64,000 nucleotides of DNA, taken from Pseudomonadota bacterium (GTDB lineage Bacteria; Pseudomonadota; Gammaproteobacteria; Pseudomonadales; Moraxellaceae). The stretch is taken from the NCBI GenBank assembly GCA_021851865.1, contig JAJZBU010000012.1, forward strand, positions 1 to 64,000, given 5' to 3'. Of this stretch, positions 26,805 through 38,460 are shown piece by piece. The translations under genes were made by a program, and so were the position numbers. Each line of letters opens with the position of its first letter. Position 1 is the stretch's first letter. Below the pieces are notes generated by a model. That model did not search any database, was not told the DNA's origin, and saw only the letters and a list, made by a program, of their open reading frames with translations.

Positions 26805-29535
26805 CGTGCTGGCTGAGCTGGTAGAGATAGGTGTCAGTGTTCAGGCGCTTGCCGATGAGGCGGCGCTGGCCCTGCCAGAGCTGGCAGCTGGCGCGTTGGT
26901 GCAGGCTGAAGGACAGGGCGACGTCGGCGTGCAGGCCGAAATCGAGGCGCGCGCCATGGCGATCGAAGGAGCTCAGACGGCCATTGCTGTCGATCACGTA
27001 GGGGAGGTCTGGTGCCGCCCCCAGCACCAGTTCGGCGCTGGCGCCGCTGAGGGTGAGATAGCGTGCCTGGGGGCCGGGCGCCCAGCCAGCGATGCCGGAC
27101 GAATGCTGCAGGTCGATCGCTGCACCGCTGGCCGGCAGGCGCACGTCGCGCAGCGCGCCGTGGCCGCGCAGACGGAAACCCTGCGGCGTGCGCGCGATGG
27201 CGAAGTCATTGAAGTCGAGAACGCTGTCGATGTATTGCGAGGCGAAGACGGGATGCAGGTTCTGGGTAGCCAGCCAGGCGTAAACCTGCTGCAGTGCATT
27301 CAGGGAAGCGGGCTTGCTGACGGCATAGATGTGGTAGTAGAGATCGATGGGCTTGAGTCGATAGGGGGTTTCGGTCAGCTCATAAGTCTGGATGACATTG
27401 CGAAAACCATAGAAGGGCCCCGTCCAGTCATGGGTGTAGACATTCTCATTCTGATTCGGTGCGAAGACCTGGTAGTAGGGGCCATGGAAGACCCCGAGTC
27501 CGGCCAGTAGCGTCCAGGAGCGATGCGCGTCCGTCATCGTCGTATCACCGCCATTCATATTGCGGATGCCGGCGGCAGCGGTTTCAGCGAGGGCGGCACG
27601 CGATGGGACGCAATTACCCGACCAGAGCAGAACCTGCACCTTTTTGCCGGCTGGAGCGAGGCGGCGATTGATATAGTCGATGGAGCCTTCGATCTCCCTG
27701 TGTAAGGAGAACTGATAGCCGGGGATGGGTAGATGCGACTGGGCATCGCTGCCCTCGGCCGTCGTCGCTGCGGCATTGCGCCAATCAAAGGGGTGAGAGT
27801 AGGTGTGGCTGGCGATTTCCACCCAGGGCAGAGCAAAGATTTGCCGGGCGATGGCTTCCGCCTGCGGCGCCAGATCAGGGTGCAGGCCATCGGCAGCGAT
27901 CTCGCCTTCGATGACCGAGAAAGTCGTCGGCCAGGGATGGCGAAGCAGCACTTCGTGATAGAGCACGTCGGCAGAAAAGGGGAAACCGGCGCGTTCGACG
28001 CGGTTGACGAAGCCATCGCCGTCGATGTGCACCATGAGCACACGCCGACCGCTGGCGGTGCTGACATCGGCCACCGGCGCGTCATCGGGCAGGGCTAGGC
28101 CTGCGTGCAGGAAGGCGATGGGATCGATCAGCCAGCGGCCGGCATCATCGTCGCCACCGTTGAGCGCGCGAATGACGAAAGGCGCCAGGGCATAGGCGCC
28201 CCATGCGGTGATGGCGACCGGGTCGATATCGTCGCCGTGGTCATCAGCGAGGCGGAGCCAGCTTTGGTCGCTGGTACGACCTTGCAGGGGCGCTACATCC
28301 ATGTATTGCGCCGCCAGCGGCAGTTCAAAACCGACATGAGCGTTGTGTGCGATGGCGCGCCAGGTGGCTTCCGGCGCTGTCGGCAGGAGCTTCAGACCGA
28401 GGGCTCGCAGCGCCGGCATGTCGTCCGACAGGCCCAGCTGGTTGAAAAAGACCAGTCGCCGTCCTTGCTGCAGGCGGCGGGTGATCCAGTCATTCCAGGG
28501 CTGGCCATAGTCATGGTCGCCATTCAACCAGACGATGACGCCGACGCTGCCACGATCGAGGTCGGGGTGGGCGAGAAGCTCGTCGACACGGACGTAGTGG
28601 GCGACCAGGCCGAGATAGGCCAGGGGCATGCCCAAAGAGCGTTGCGCTTCCCAGATATTGACGGCGTGTGCGCTGGCGGCATCGGTGACGACCAGGACGT
28701 CGCGGCGTAAAGGTTCGATGCGGCCACGTCCGACGTGCTCGAGAGTAGGGTCGCTGACATAGGGGATGAAGCCAAGGGCGAGCAGATTCCTGACATCGGC
28801 GGCACGGCCGGCGGCATCACTCGCCGGCAGGTAGTCGATGGCCAGGATCGGCAGATGATCGTCCTGATGGATACGCTGCAAGGTGGCGAGAAGGCTGGCA
28901 TGCGTGGCGGCATCGACGGGCTGATAACGGCCGTCGGCATAGGTCCAGTTCAAGGATTCGGCGGCGACCATCCAGGCGGCATCATGGACCTGCGGCAGCA
29001 GCTCAAAGCCGCGATTGAAGATCAGACGGGCTTGCGGCCAGCGCCCGTGGATGCGCGCGATGATGCTGGCCAGGGCTTGTATCTGTGCGGTCCGTTGCGC
29101 CGCAGATAATGCTGCCGAGTTGTAAGCATCGAGGGTGTCGAGGAAGAAACCACGAAAACCGCGCTGCCACAAAGGCGCCATGATATGGTCGAGGACGTAG
29201 TCGGGCCAACCTGGTGCCGTCTGGTCGATACGGCGGCTGTCCCAAGCCGGGTTGCGCTCGCGCAGCCAGGCGGTGGGAAAGGCAGCGTCGTAATGCCGGG
29301 TACTGGCCAGTTCGCCGAGACTGACATAGGCAAAGAGTTGATGCCCAGGTTCATCCTCCGCCTTGGGGTCGACACCGCTAGCATCCGGATCGACGACGGC
29401 GACGTCGAAAGAGCGCAACAGCGCCAGGGGTGGGTGGTCGGCATAGTCGAGGGCGACGTCAGGGCCAGGAAGTTCGGCGTGCGCCAGGCACGTCAGTGCC
29501 AGGGAGAGGATCGCGCCCAATCTGAGAGCTTTCAT
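26773..29535 (-). CDS. pelA: Pel periplasmic hydrolase-deacetylase
   Basis: 920 aa from ATG 29535 (ATG 29547 is also possible). A signal peptide ends near LAHA. The N-terminal glycoside hydrolase domain keeps FFLDTLD (D133) and the catalytic-type glutamate E193 (VAAESLNW). The polysaccharide deacetylase domain shows HIDGDGF (D505, D507) and the metal histidines H577 and H581 (SHTYSHPFDW). PelA cleaves alpha-1,4-GalNAc polymer and partly deacetylates Pel, giving it positive charge. First gene of the operon, so the promoter must lie in 29536-29690. Confidence 0.96.
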   Translation of the reverse strand: MKALRLGAILSLALTCLAHAELPGPDVALDYADHPPLALLRSFDVAVVDPDASGVDPKAEDEPGHQLFAYVSLGELASTRHYDAAFPTAWLRERNPAWDSRRIDQTAPGWPDYVLDHIMAPLWQRGFRGFFLDTLDAYNSAALSAAQRTAQIQALASIIARIHGRWPQARLIFNRGFELLPQVHDAAWMVAAESLNWTYADGRYQPVDAATHASLLATLQRIHQDDHLPILAIDYLPASDAAGRAADVRNLLALGFIPYVSDPTLEHVGRGRIEPLRRDVLVVTDAASAHAVNIWEAQRSLGMPLAYLGLVAHYVRVDELLAHPDLDRGSVGVIVWLNGDHDYGQPWNDWITRRLQQGRRLVFFNQLGLSDDMPALRALGLKLLPTAPEATWRAIAHNAHVGFELPLAAQYMDVAPLQGRTSDQSWLRLADDHGDDIDPVAITAWGAYALAPFVIRALNGGDDDAGRWLIDPIAFLHAGLALPDDAPVADVSTASGRRVLMVHIDGDGFVNRVERAGFPFSADVLYHEVLLRHPWPTTFSVIEGEIAADGLHPDLAPQAEAIARQIFALPWVEIASHTYSHPFDWRNAAATTAEGSDAQSHLPIPGYQFSLHREIEGSIDYINRRLAPAGKKVQVLLWSGNCVPSRAALAETAAAGIRNMNGGDTTMTDAHRSWTLLAGLGVFHGPYYQVFAPNQNENVYTHDWTGPFYGFRNVIQTYELTETPYRLKPIDLYYHIYAVSKPASLNALQQVYAWLATQNLHPVFASQYIDSVLDFNDFAIARTPQGFRLRGHGALRDVRLPASGAAIDLQHSSGIAGWAPGPQARYLTLSGASAELVLGAAPDLPYVIDSNGRLSSFDRHGARLDFGLHADVALSFSLHQRASCQLWQGQRRLIGKRLNTDTYLYQLSQHDAPSLRLQCP

Positions 29536-29660
29536 GCTGGCACCCATGTCGCGTCCATTTTAAAATGTGATATGAATCACAGTATGCTGTCATCATAAGA
29601 GATCAGGGCCCGGGTTCGCTAGAGAATTCATCTCGGTATCGCTGGCTATCTGATTGTAAT

Positions 29661-29678
29661 TTCTGATTTTTGTCAGAA
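29661..29678. promoter_or_regulatory. Inverted repeat in the pelA/amidase divergent promoter region
   Basis: TTCTGA (29661-29666) and TCAGAA (29673-29678) form a perfect 6-bp dyad with a 6-nt spacer TTTTTG. It lies about 125 bp upstream of pelA and just before the ribosome binding site of the divergent amidase gene. It could be an operator. It does not match the published FleQ box. Confidence 0.3.
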
Positions 29679-29690
29679 TTTGGGGTGCTT

Positions 29691-30536
29691 ATGCGGTGTC
29701 GCGTCGGGTTGTTACAGATGAGCAGTGGAGCCGATGTCGCGGCCAATCTCGCCTTCATCGCCGCTCAGGCTGAACGGGCGGCGGCCGACGACGTCGATTG
29801 CCTCTGTCTGCCGGAGAACGCCATGGCCATGGGCGGTGCCGGCGCCCTCACCTGGGCGGCGCAGGCACCAGGCTTTCTCGCGGCTTTGCAGGATCTGGCA
29901 CGCGTGCATGGTCTCTGGCTGCTGGCCGGTACGCTGCCCTGGGCCTGGCGTCCTGATGGCACGGCCTGTGCGCCGGGCAAGCTGCGCGCCGCCAGCTTTG
30001 TCATCGACGCGCAAGGCCAGATACGCGCGCGTTACGACAAGATCCATCTGTTTGACGTGGTGGTCGCTGACGCTTGTGGCAGCTACCACGAATCCGAGCA
30101 TATGGAGGCGGGCGATGGTTTAGGCTGGGTCGATACGCCGTGGGGGCGCTGGGGTCTGTCGGTGTGCTACGACCTGCGCTTCGCTGAGTTGTTTTCCGCC
30201 TTGCTCAAGCAGGGCATCGATGCCATCGTCGTGCCGGCCGCCTTCACCCGCCTGACCGGAGCGGCACATTGGCAGGTCCTTCTGCGTGCGCGTGCCATCG
30301 AGAGCCAGGTCATGGTGCTGGCGGCGGCACAGACCGGTCAGCATGACGAGCGCCGGCAGACCTATGGGCACAGTCTGGTGGTCGACCCCTGGGGCGAGCT
30401 TCTTCTCGATGCCGGTGAAGCGCCCGGTCTCTACGTCGTCGATATGGACATGGGCGAGGTTGCGCGTCGTCGTCATGCCATGCCGATGGCGCAGCAACGG
30501 CGCTGGCCTGTCGAAGACTTCACAAAACGCGGATGA
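29691..30536 (+). CDS. Nitrilase-superfamily amidase, Nit1/YbeM-like
   Basis: 281 aa. Carbon-nitrogen hydrolase with the catalytic triad E42 (LPENA), K117 (RYDKIHLFD) and C159 (SVCYDLRF). The sequence best fits the Nit1 branch, whose members hydrolyse deaminated glutathione, a metabolite-repair reaction. The start at ATG 29691 is preceded by GGGGTG; a TTG seven codons upstream also keeps the frame. Divergent from pelA. The role in this organism is inferred from family only. Confidence 0.85.
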   Translation: MRCRVGLLQMSSGADVAANLAFIAAQAERAAADDVDCLCLPENAMAMGGAGALTWAAQAPGFLAALQDLARVHGLWLLAGTLPWAWRPDGTACAPGKLRAASFVIDAQGQIRARYDKIHLFDVVVADACGSYHESEHMEAGDGLGWVDTPWGRWGLSVCYDLRFAELFSALLKQGIDAIVVPAAFTRLTGAAHWQVLLRARAIESQVMVLAAAQTGQHDERRQTYGHSLVVDPWGELLLDAGEAPGLYVVDMDMGEVARRRHAMPMAQQRRWPVEDFTKRG

Positions 30537-30602
30537 ATGGGGCGCGCATGCGCGCCGCGGTGCTAGGATGGAAGCTGAGCTGGACGGGAGTGTGGGTAGA
30601 GC

Positions 30603-31067
30603 ATGGCATTTCGAATCTCTGATTATCTGGTCGATGTGCCGATCTTCATCGAGCTCGATGAGGCGGAGCGCATCACGCTGGAAAAGTTCATGTTCTTCAA
30701 TCGCATCGTTGCCGGCGATTATGTCTTCAAGGAAGGCGACAAGGGCGATTTCGTCTGTTTCGTCGCCAGCGGTGTCCTCGAAGTGGTCAAGCACAATCAG
30801 CAAGGACAGTCGGTGATCATCGCCACCTTGGGTAAGGGCAGTTCGCTCGGCGAAATGTCTTTGATCGATAAGCTGACGCGCTCGGCTTCGGTGCGCGCAC
30901 GCAGCGCTACGGCGCTGGTCGTGTTGACGCGCAAAGGTTTCGACATGGTGCTGAAAATGCATCCGGAAGTGGGGATCAAGATCCTCAAGGGAGTCGCCTC
31001 CCTGTTGAGCATGAACCTGCGCAAGACGTCGGAACGCCTGACCGACTTCATGCCGCCCTTGGCCTGA
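30603..31067 (+). CDS. Small cyclic-nucleotide-binding-domain protein
   Basis: 154 aa consisting almost wholly of one cNMP-binding beta-barrel: FKEGDKGDFVCFVASGVLEV and the phosphate-binding cassette around GKGSSLGEMSLIDKLTRSASV, which includes the Gly-Glu and Arg expected for cAMP contact. There is no DNA-binding or enzyme domain, so it is a stand-alone sensor or adaptor. An adenylate cyclase is encoded 9 kb away. It ends 2 bp from the convergent darP. Confidence 0.85.
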   Translation: MAFRISDYLVDVPIFIELDEAERITLEKFMFFNRIVAGDYVFKEGDKGDFVCFVASGVLEVVKHNQQGQSVIIATLGKGSSLGEMSLIDKLTRSASVRARSATALVVLTRKGFDMVLKMHPEVGIKILKGVASLLSMNLRKTSERLTDFMPPLA

Positions 31068-31069
31068 GC

Positions 31070-31588
31070 TCAGTTCTTGAGCAGCATCAGCTCGCGCAGG
31101 TAGAGGCGTATGCGCTCACGCCCAGTGTGTTCGTCGCCATCGAGTTCCTTTTCCTGTTCGGTCAGGCGGACGAGCAGGCGCAGATAGTGTCGGTCGAGCA
31201 TGGGCAAGCGCTGGATCAATTCCTGCACGGCGCGGTCGCCTTCCTGGAGTAGCCGGTCGATGCTGTTGTTGAGCAGGAGGTCGCGGCCAGGGTGCGGCTG
31301 CAGGGCCTCGAGAGCATCGAGCAGGGCCGACTCATCGATCTGTCGCATCAGCTTGCCGAGATACTGTCGATGTCGGCGTTTGGCTTCGCCGGATTTGATG
31401 CGGGCGTCGTCGGTGAGGGCCTGGTGCAGGGAGTCGCTCAGGGGCAGCGTCGCGCGCAAAGACGGTTTCAGGCGCAGCAGGTGTTCGCCTAGAGCCTGTA
31501 GACGGTCCATGTCGCGCTTGCGCTGACTTTTGCTGATGCGCTCGAGCTCATCGTCTTCCATATGGTGGCGTGGAGATGCGGCCATCAT
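31070..31588 (-). CDS. darP: Ribosome maturation protein DarP (YjgA, DUF615)
   Basis: 172 aa. DarP promotes late assembly of the 50S peptidyl transferase centre. Family features: ISKSQRKRDMDRLQALGE near the N-terminus, KRRHRQYLGKLMR, and the C-terminal RERIRLYLRELM. The start overlaps the ptsO stop as ATGA, so it is the last gene of the rpoN cluster here. Confidence 0.92.
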   Translation of the reverse strand: MMAASPRHHMEDDELERISKSQRKRDMDRLQALGEHLLRLKPSLRATLPLSDSLHQALTDDARIKSGEAKRRHRQYLGKLMRQIDESALLDALEALQPHPGRDLLLNNSIDRLLQEGDRAVQELIQRLPMLDRHYLRLLVRLTEQEKELDGDEHTGRERIRLYLRELMLLKN

Positions 31589-31854
31589 TCGGCCTCCTCA
31601 AAGCGTTCATCGATGAGTCGGCGCACGGCAGCGAGGGCTTCACTTTCATCTTCGCCATCGACGCGCACACTGACGCGTGTACCACAGCTGATCGCCGACA
31701 GTAGCAAGGCCATGATGCTCTTCGCGTCGATATAGCGGCCGCCATGGCCGATCTCGATACGCGACTGATAGCCATGGCAGACGCTGACCAGCTTGGAAGC
31801 GGCACGGGCATGCAGGCCGAGTTTGTTGATGATGGTCAGTTCCATCTCGATCAT
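31585..31854 (-). CDS. ptsO: HPr-like phosphocarrier (NPr) of the nitrogen PTS
   Basis: 89 aa. An HPr-fold protein with phosphorylated His15 (LGLHARAAS) and the second-site serine region AKSIMALLLSA. In the PTS-Ntr it accepts phosphate from PtsP and passes it to EIIA-Ntr (PtsN). The start at 31854 overlaps the rapZ stop as ATGA, with AGGA 7 nt upstream. No ptsN is found between hpf and rapZ where it usually lies. Confidence 0.92.
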   Translation of the reverse strand: MIEMELTIINKLGLHARAASKLVSVCHGYQSRIEIGHGGRYIDAKSIMALLLSAISCGTRVSVRVDGEDESEALAAVRRLIDERFEEAE

Positions 31855-32732
31855 GGGGGGGTTCCTGGCGGCAAGGACAGCTCGCGGTGTCGGATCTGGA
31901 CCTGGGTATGTCCCAGATGGTGAAGGCGTTCTGCAAGACGCTCGGCGATGTAGACTGAGCGATGTTGCCCGCCGGTACACCCCATGGCGATGGTCAGATA
32001 ACTACGATCACCCTCGTTGAAGCGCGGTAGCCAGCGTTGCAGATAGTCACAGGTGTCGTCGAGGAAGCGGCTGACCACCTCCTGGCTTTGCAAAAAGGCG
32101 GCGACGCCAGCATCGAGGCCGGTCTGCTCGCGCAGGTCCTGTTGCCAGTGCGGGTTGGGCAAACAACGAACGTCGAAGACGAAATCGGCGTCGGCGGGTA
32201 CACCATTTTTGTAGGCGAACGATTCGATCAGCAAGACGACCGAGGTGTCACGACCGGCTTCGACGCGGCGGCGGAACTCTTCCCGCAATTCGTGGATGTT
32301 GTAAGCACTGGTGTCGATGCGCATGGTCGCTTGCGAACTCATATGGTCGAGGAGGCGGCGCTCGCTCTGCATCGACTCTTTCAGGGACTGCGAAGCATTG
32401 CTCAAAGGATGCTTGCGACGGGTCGAATGAAAGCGCTGGATGAGGACGTCATCGCTGGCGTCGAGATAGAAGACCTCGACGCGCACGCCCTGTTGCCGCA
32501 CTTCTTTCAGGATGGCTTCGACGCGTTCGAGATCCTCAGCGCGGTTGCGCGCGTCGATGCCGACAGCGAGATCCTGTGGGTGGGTGTGGTCCACCTGGTT
32601 CAGACTCTGGGTCAAGGCGGGCAGCAGGGTGACCGGGAGGTTGTCGACACAGTAATACCCCATGTCTTCAAGCACGTGCAGGGCAGAGGTCTTGCCTGAC
32701 CCCGATCTTCCGCTGACAACGACGAGTTTCAT
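31851..32732 (-). CDS. rapZ: RNase adaptor / nucleotide-binding protein RapZ
   Basis: 293 aa. N-terminal P-loop GRSGSGKTSA (8-17) and C-terminal RNA-binding domain with the conserved AMGCTGGQHRSVYIAERL. In enterobacteria RapZ delivers the sRNA GlmZ to RNase E and so sets GlmS level and UDP-GlcNAc supply; UDP-GlcNAc is also the precursor for Pel. Outside enterobacteria the sRNA partners are uncertain. Coupled by overlap to ptsO. Confidence 0.94.
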   Translation of the reverse strand: MKLVVVSGRSGSGKTSALHVLEDMGYYCVDNLPVTLLPALTQSLNQVDHTHPQDLAVGIDARNRAEDLERVEAILKEVRQQGVRVEVFYLDASDDVLIQRFHSTRRKHPLSNASQSLKESMQSERRLLDHMSSQATMRIDTSAYNIHELREEFRRRVEAGRDTSVVLLIESFAYKNGVPADADFVFDVRCLPNPHWQQDLREQTGLDAGVAAFLQSQEVVSRFLDDTCDYLQRWLPRFNEGDRSYLTIAMGCTGGQHRSVYIAERLAERLHHLGHTQVQIRHRELSLPPGTPP

Positions 32733-32769
32733 GGAAAACTCTGGGCTCCTGAGGTCGAGTGACCGTTGA

Positions 32770-32794
32770 GCGGATGGAGGGGCGCTCCATCCGC
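32770..32794. other. Perfect 10-bp hairpin between hpf and rapZ
   Basis: GCGGATGGAG (32770-32779) pairs with CTCCATCCGC (32785-32794) around a 5-nt loop. It fills the 72-bp gap where ptsN stands in related clusters. For the leftward operon transcript it lacks a T tract, so it is not an ordinary terminator. It may block exonucleases or be a processing site separating rpoN-hpf from rapZ-ptsO-darP. Confidence 0.5.
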
Positions 32795-32804
32795 GTTTTG
32801 CACA

Positions 32805-33092
32805 TCAGCGACGGTGCAGCTTCTCTTTGTGTTTCTTGATCTGCCGATCGAGCTTGTCGGTCAGGTCGTCGATCGCCGCGTACATGTCGCTCGACTCGGC
32901 GTTGGCAAAGATTTCGGCGCCAGCGGCGCGCAAGGTGGCCTCGGCTTTTTGGATCAGTTTGTCGACGCTGAGGATGACCTGCAAGCTGGTGATCTGATCG
33001 AAGTGGCGTTCCACGCGCCCCAGCTTCTCGCCGACGTAGTCCTTGAGTGCCTGGGTGACTTCGACATGGTGTCCGCTGATGGTCATTTGCAT
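32805..33092 (-). CDS. hpf: Ribosome hibernation-promoting factor, short form
   Basis: 95 aa. Typical short HPF/YfiA fold: MTISGHHVEVTQALKDYVGEK, RVERHFDQ and the basic end DRQIKKHKEKLHRR. It binds the 30S decoding centre and promotes 100S dimers in stationary phase. Start chosen at 33092 with GAGG 8 nt upstream; upstream frame is open but unrelated. It lies between rpoN and rapZ as in most gammaproteobacteria. Confidence 0.94.
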   Translation of the reverse strand: MQMTISGHHVEVTQALKDYVGEKLGRVERHFDQITSLQVILSVDKLIQKAEATLRAAGAEIFANAESSDMYAAIDDLTDKLDRQIKKHKEKLHRR

Positions 33093-33190
33093 AGGCCTTA
33101 CCTCTTCATGTTGTGGGGCCTGTACCCCCCCTGACGGTGCGTGCTCTAAAGCGACATCGGGCACGCGCCTCCTGATTTCAATGTAGCACA

Positions 33191-34666
33191 CTAAAGCAGT
33201 CGCTTTCTCTCATTTGAGGGCGCGATATTCAGCGATTCACGATATTTGGCGATGGTGCGGCGCGCCACCTGGATTCCCTGAGCTTCAAGGAGATCGGCGA
33301 TCTTGTTGTCGCTTAAGGGCTTGCGCACGTCCTCCTGACCGACCAGCTTGCGGATCATGGCGCGGATGGCCGTGCTCGAGCATTCACCACCGCTGCTGGT
33401 GGTGACGTGGCTGGAAAAGAAGTACTTGAGTTCGAAAATGCCGCGTGGCGTCAGCATGTATTTCTGGTGGGTCACGCGCGAGATCGTCGACTCGTGCATG
33501 CCGACTTCCTCGGCGACGTCACGCAGCACCAGGGCCTGCATTGCTTCCGGGCCTTCCTCGAGAAAGCGACGCTGGTGGCGCACGATGCAGCTGGCCACCT
33601 TGAGGATGGTCTCGTTACGGCTCTGCAGGCTCTTGATGAACCAGCGCGCCTCTTGCAGGTGGTTCTTCAGATAGGTGTTGTCGGCGCTCGAGTCGGCGCG
33701 CCGGATGAGGGAGGCATAGTCCTGATTGATCCTGAGACGCGGCAGATGGTCGGGGTTGAGCTCGACGCGCCAGCCTTGCGCTGTCTTGCGCAGGATGACA
33801 TCGGGGGTGATGTAGTCGGTATCGTCGCCGCCGCTGCGGCTGCCGGGGTGCGGGTTGAGGCTCTGGATCAGGGTGATGATGCCGCGCAGGGCATCAGCAT
33901 CGAGCTTGAGACGGCGCTGCAAGGTGACGTAGTCGTGTTGTCCGAGCAAGGCCAGATGCTCGTTCACCAGCCGTATCGCCGCGCTCCGCCAGGGGGTGGT
34001 CGCGGCCAGCTGTTCGAGCTGGATGAGCAGGCATTCGCGCAAATCGCGCGCCGCCACGCCGGGAGGATCGAAGTGTTGCAGGCGATGGATGACGGCGAGA
34101 ATTTCGCCGTCGTCGATCTCGTGGCCAGGAAACAGCGGAAGCACGGCGCTGCGCAGGTCTTCGAGCTCGGCGCAGAGATAGCCGCGCTCATCGATGGCGT
34201 CGATCACGGCGACGGCGATGGCGCGATCAAGGTCGCTGAACGGGGTCAAGTTGAGCTGCCAGAGGAGCTCGTCCTGGAGCGTACTGGCGACGGCATTGCG
34301 TGTTTCCAAAAGATATTCGTCATCGCCATCGCCGCCGCCACTGCCAAGGCCGGTTGTCGAGGTGCCGCTGAAAACGTCTTCCCAGGCCGTGTCTACCGGC
34401 AGATCTTCCGGAATGCTGGACTGGGCGTCCATGTCCATAGGTTGCTCGCCGGCTGTTGCGGCGTCGGCGCTTTCGCTGGCGGGAGAAGGAAGTGGGTCGG
34501 CGATCTGCTCGTCTTCGTGCTGCTCGAGCAAGGGGTTGCTGTCGAGGGCCTCGCGGATTTCCTGGTCGAGCTCGAGGGTCGATAACTGTAGCAGGCGTAT
34601 GGCCTGCTGCAGCTGCGGCGTCATGGTCAGTTGCTGGCCTATCTGCAGGCTCAGCGATTGCTTCAT
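33191..34666 (-). CDS. rpoN: RNA polymerase sigma-54 factor
   Basis: 491 aa. Region I is glutamine/leucine-rich ([20 protein letters not shown]), region II acidic (about 55-130), and region III holds the core-binding and DNA-binding parts, ending in the RpoN box [14 protein letters not shown]. Three consecutive ATGs stand at 34672-34666; MKQ at 34666 matches the family start and places GAGG 8 nt upstream. Sigma-54 serves nitrogen, motility and exopolysaccharide programmes through enhancer proteins. No lpt genes precede it here. Confidence 0.96.
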   Translation of the reverse strand: MKQSLSLQIGQQLTMTPQLQQAIRLLQLSTLELDQEIREALDSNPLLEQHEDEQIADPLPSPASESADAATAGEQPMDMDAQSSIPEDLPVDTAWEDVFSGTSTTGLGSGGGDGDDEYLLETRNAVASTLQDELLWQLNLTPFSDLDRAIAVAVIDAIDERGYLCAELEDLRSAVLPLFPGHEIDDGEILAVIHRLQHFDPPGVAARDLRECLLIQLEQLAATTPWRSAAIRLVNEHLALLGQHDYVTLQRRLKLDADALRGIITLIQSLNPHPGSRSGGDDTDYITPDVILRKTAQGWRVELNPDHLPRLRINQDYASLIRRADSSADNTYLKNHLQEARWFIKSLQSRNETILKVASCIVRHQRRFLEEGPEAMQALVLRDVAEEVGMHESTISRVTHQKYMLTPRGIFELKYFFSSHVTTSSGGECSSTAIRAMIRKLVGQEDVRKPLSDNKIADLLEAQGIQVARRTIAKYRESLNIAPSNERKRLL

Positions 34667-34806
34667 CATCATGACCTCAATGCCTCGCTCGACAAGGCAA
34701 ATTACAAGCGAAAGTTGTGCCAAGTTCATTATAGCAGTTGATCGAGGCTTGGCTAGACGGTTGCGGCTTGAATAGGTGCCCGCCTGGAACTAGACTCCCC
34801 GGTCAG

Positions 34807-34829
34807 CAAAAAGCCCCCCTCGCGGGCTT
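34807..34829 (-). terminator. Terminator-like hairpin reading leftwards upstream of rpoN
   Basis: On the minus strand AAGCCC, a 6-nt loop GCGAGG, GGGCTT and then three more T residues. The structure points towards rpoN, but upstream of it (rightwards) only the divergent fadB is known. Either a short minus-strand RNA ends here or it insulates rpoN from antisense transcription. Confidence 0.45.
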
Positions 34830-34940
34830 GGGATCCAGTACACTTGGACGCCTGTGCAAGTTGCAGCCGGTTCAGCCGGCGTTAGTCGGAGGTGGTCGTC
34901 ACCATCTCCATGCCCCTTCCTGACAGCGGGAGACGCTTGA

Positions 34941-38278
<3,338 letters not shown>

Positions 38279-38360
38279 AGCAAAGGCGGCGCTGAGCCCC
38301 CTAGAGTTCCATCTTGTCGCCAAGGATGCCAGTTACCCGCTGGCGTCCGACAAGCAGCCA

Positions 38361-38386
38361 CCGCGACCACAAGTCGCGGTTTTTTT
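38361..38386 (+). terminator. Rho-independent terminator of fadBA
   Basis: CCGCGAC (38361-38367) pairs with GTCGCGG (38373-38379) around CACAA, followed by seven T residues. It is the clearest terminator in the window and closes the fadBA operon before the SQR gene. Confidence 0.9.
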
Positions 38387-38460
38387 GCGCCAGGACAAAG
38401 AAGAAAGCGGCATGCCGTCTACACTGAAAACGCTGACATCAGTTAGGAAGGTGTGTGTCG

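Noticed and set aside
29536-29690. FleQ box upstream of pelA
   Set aside because: The only dyad (TTCTGA-N6-TCAGAA) does not fit the known FleQ consensus.
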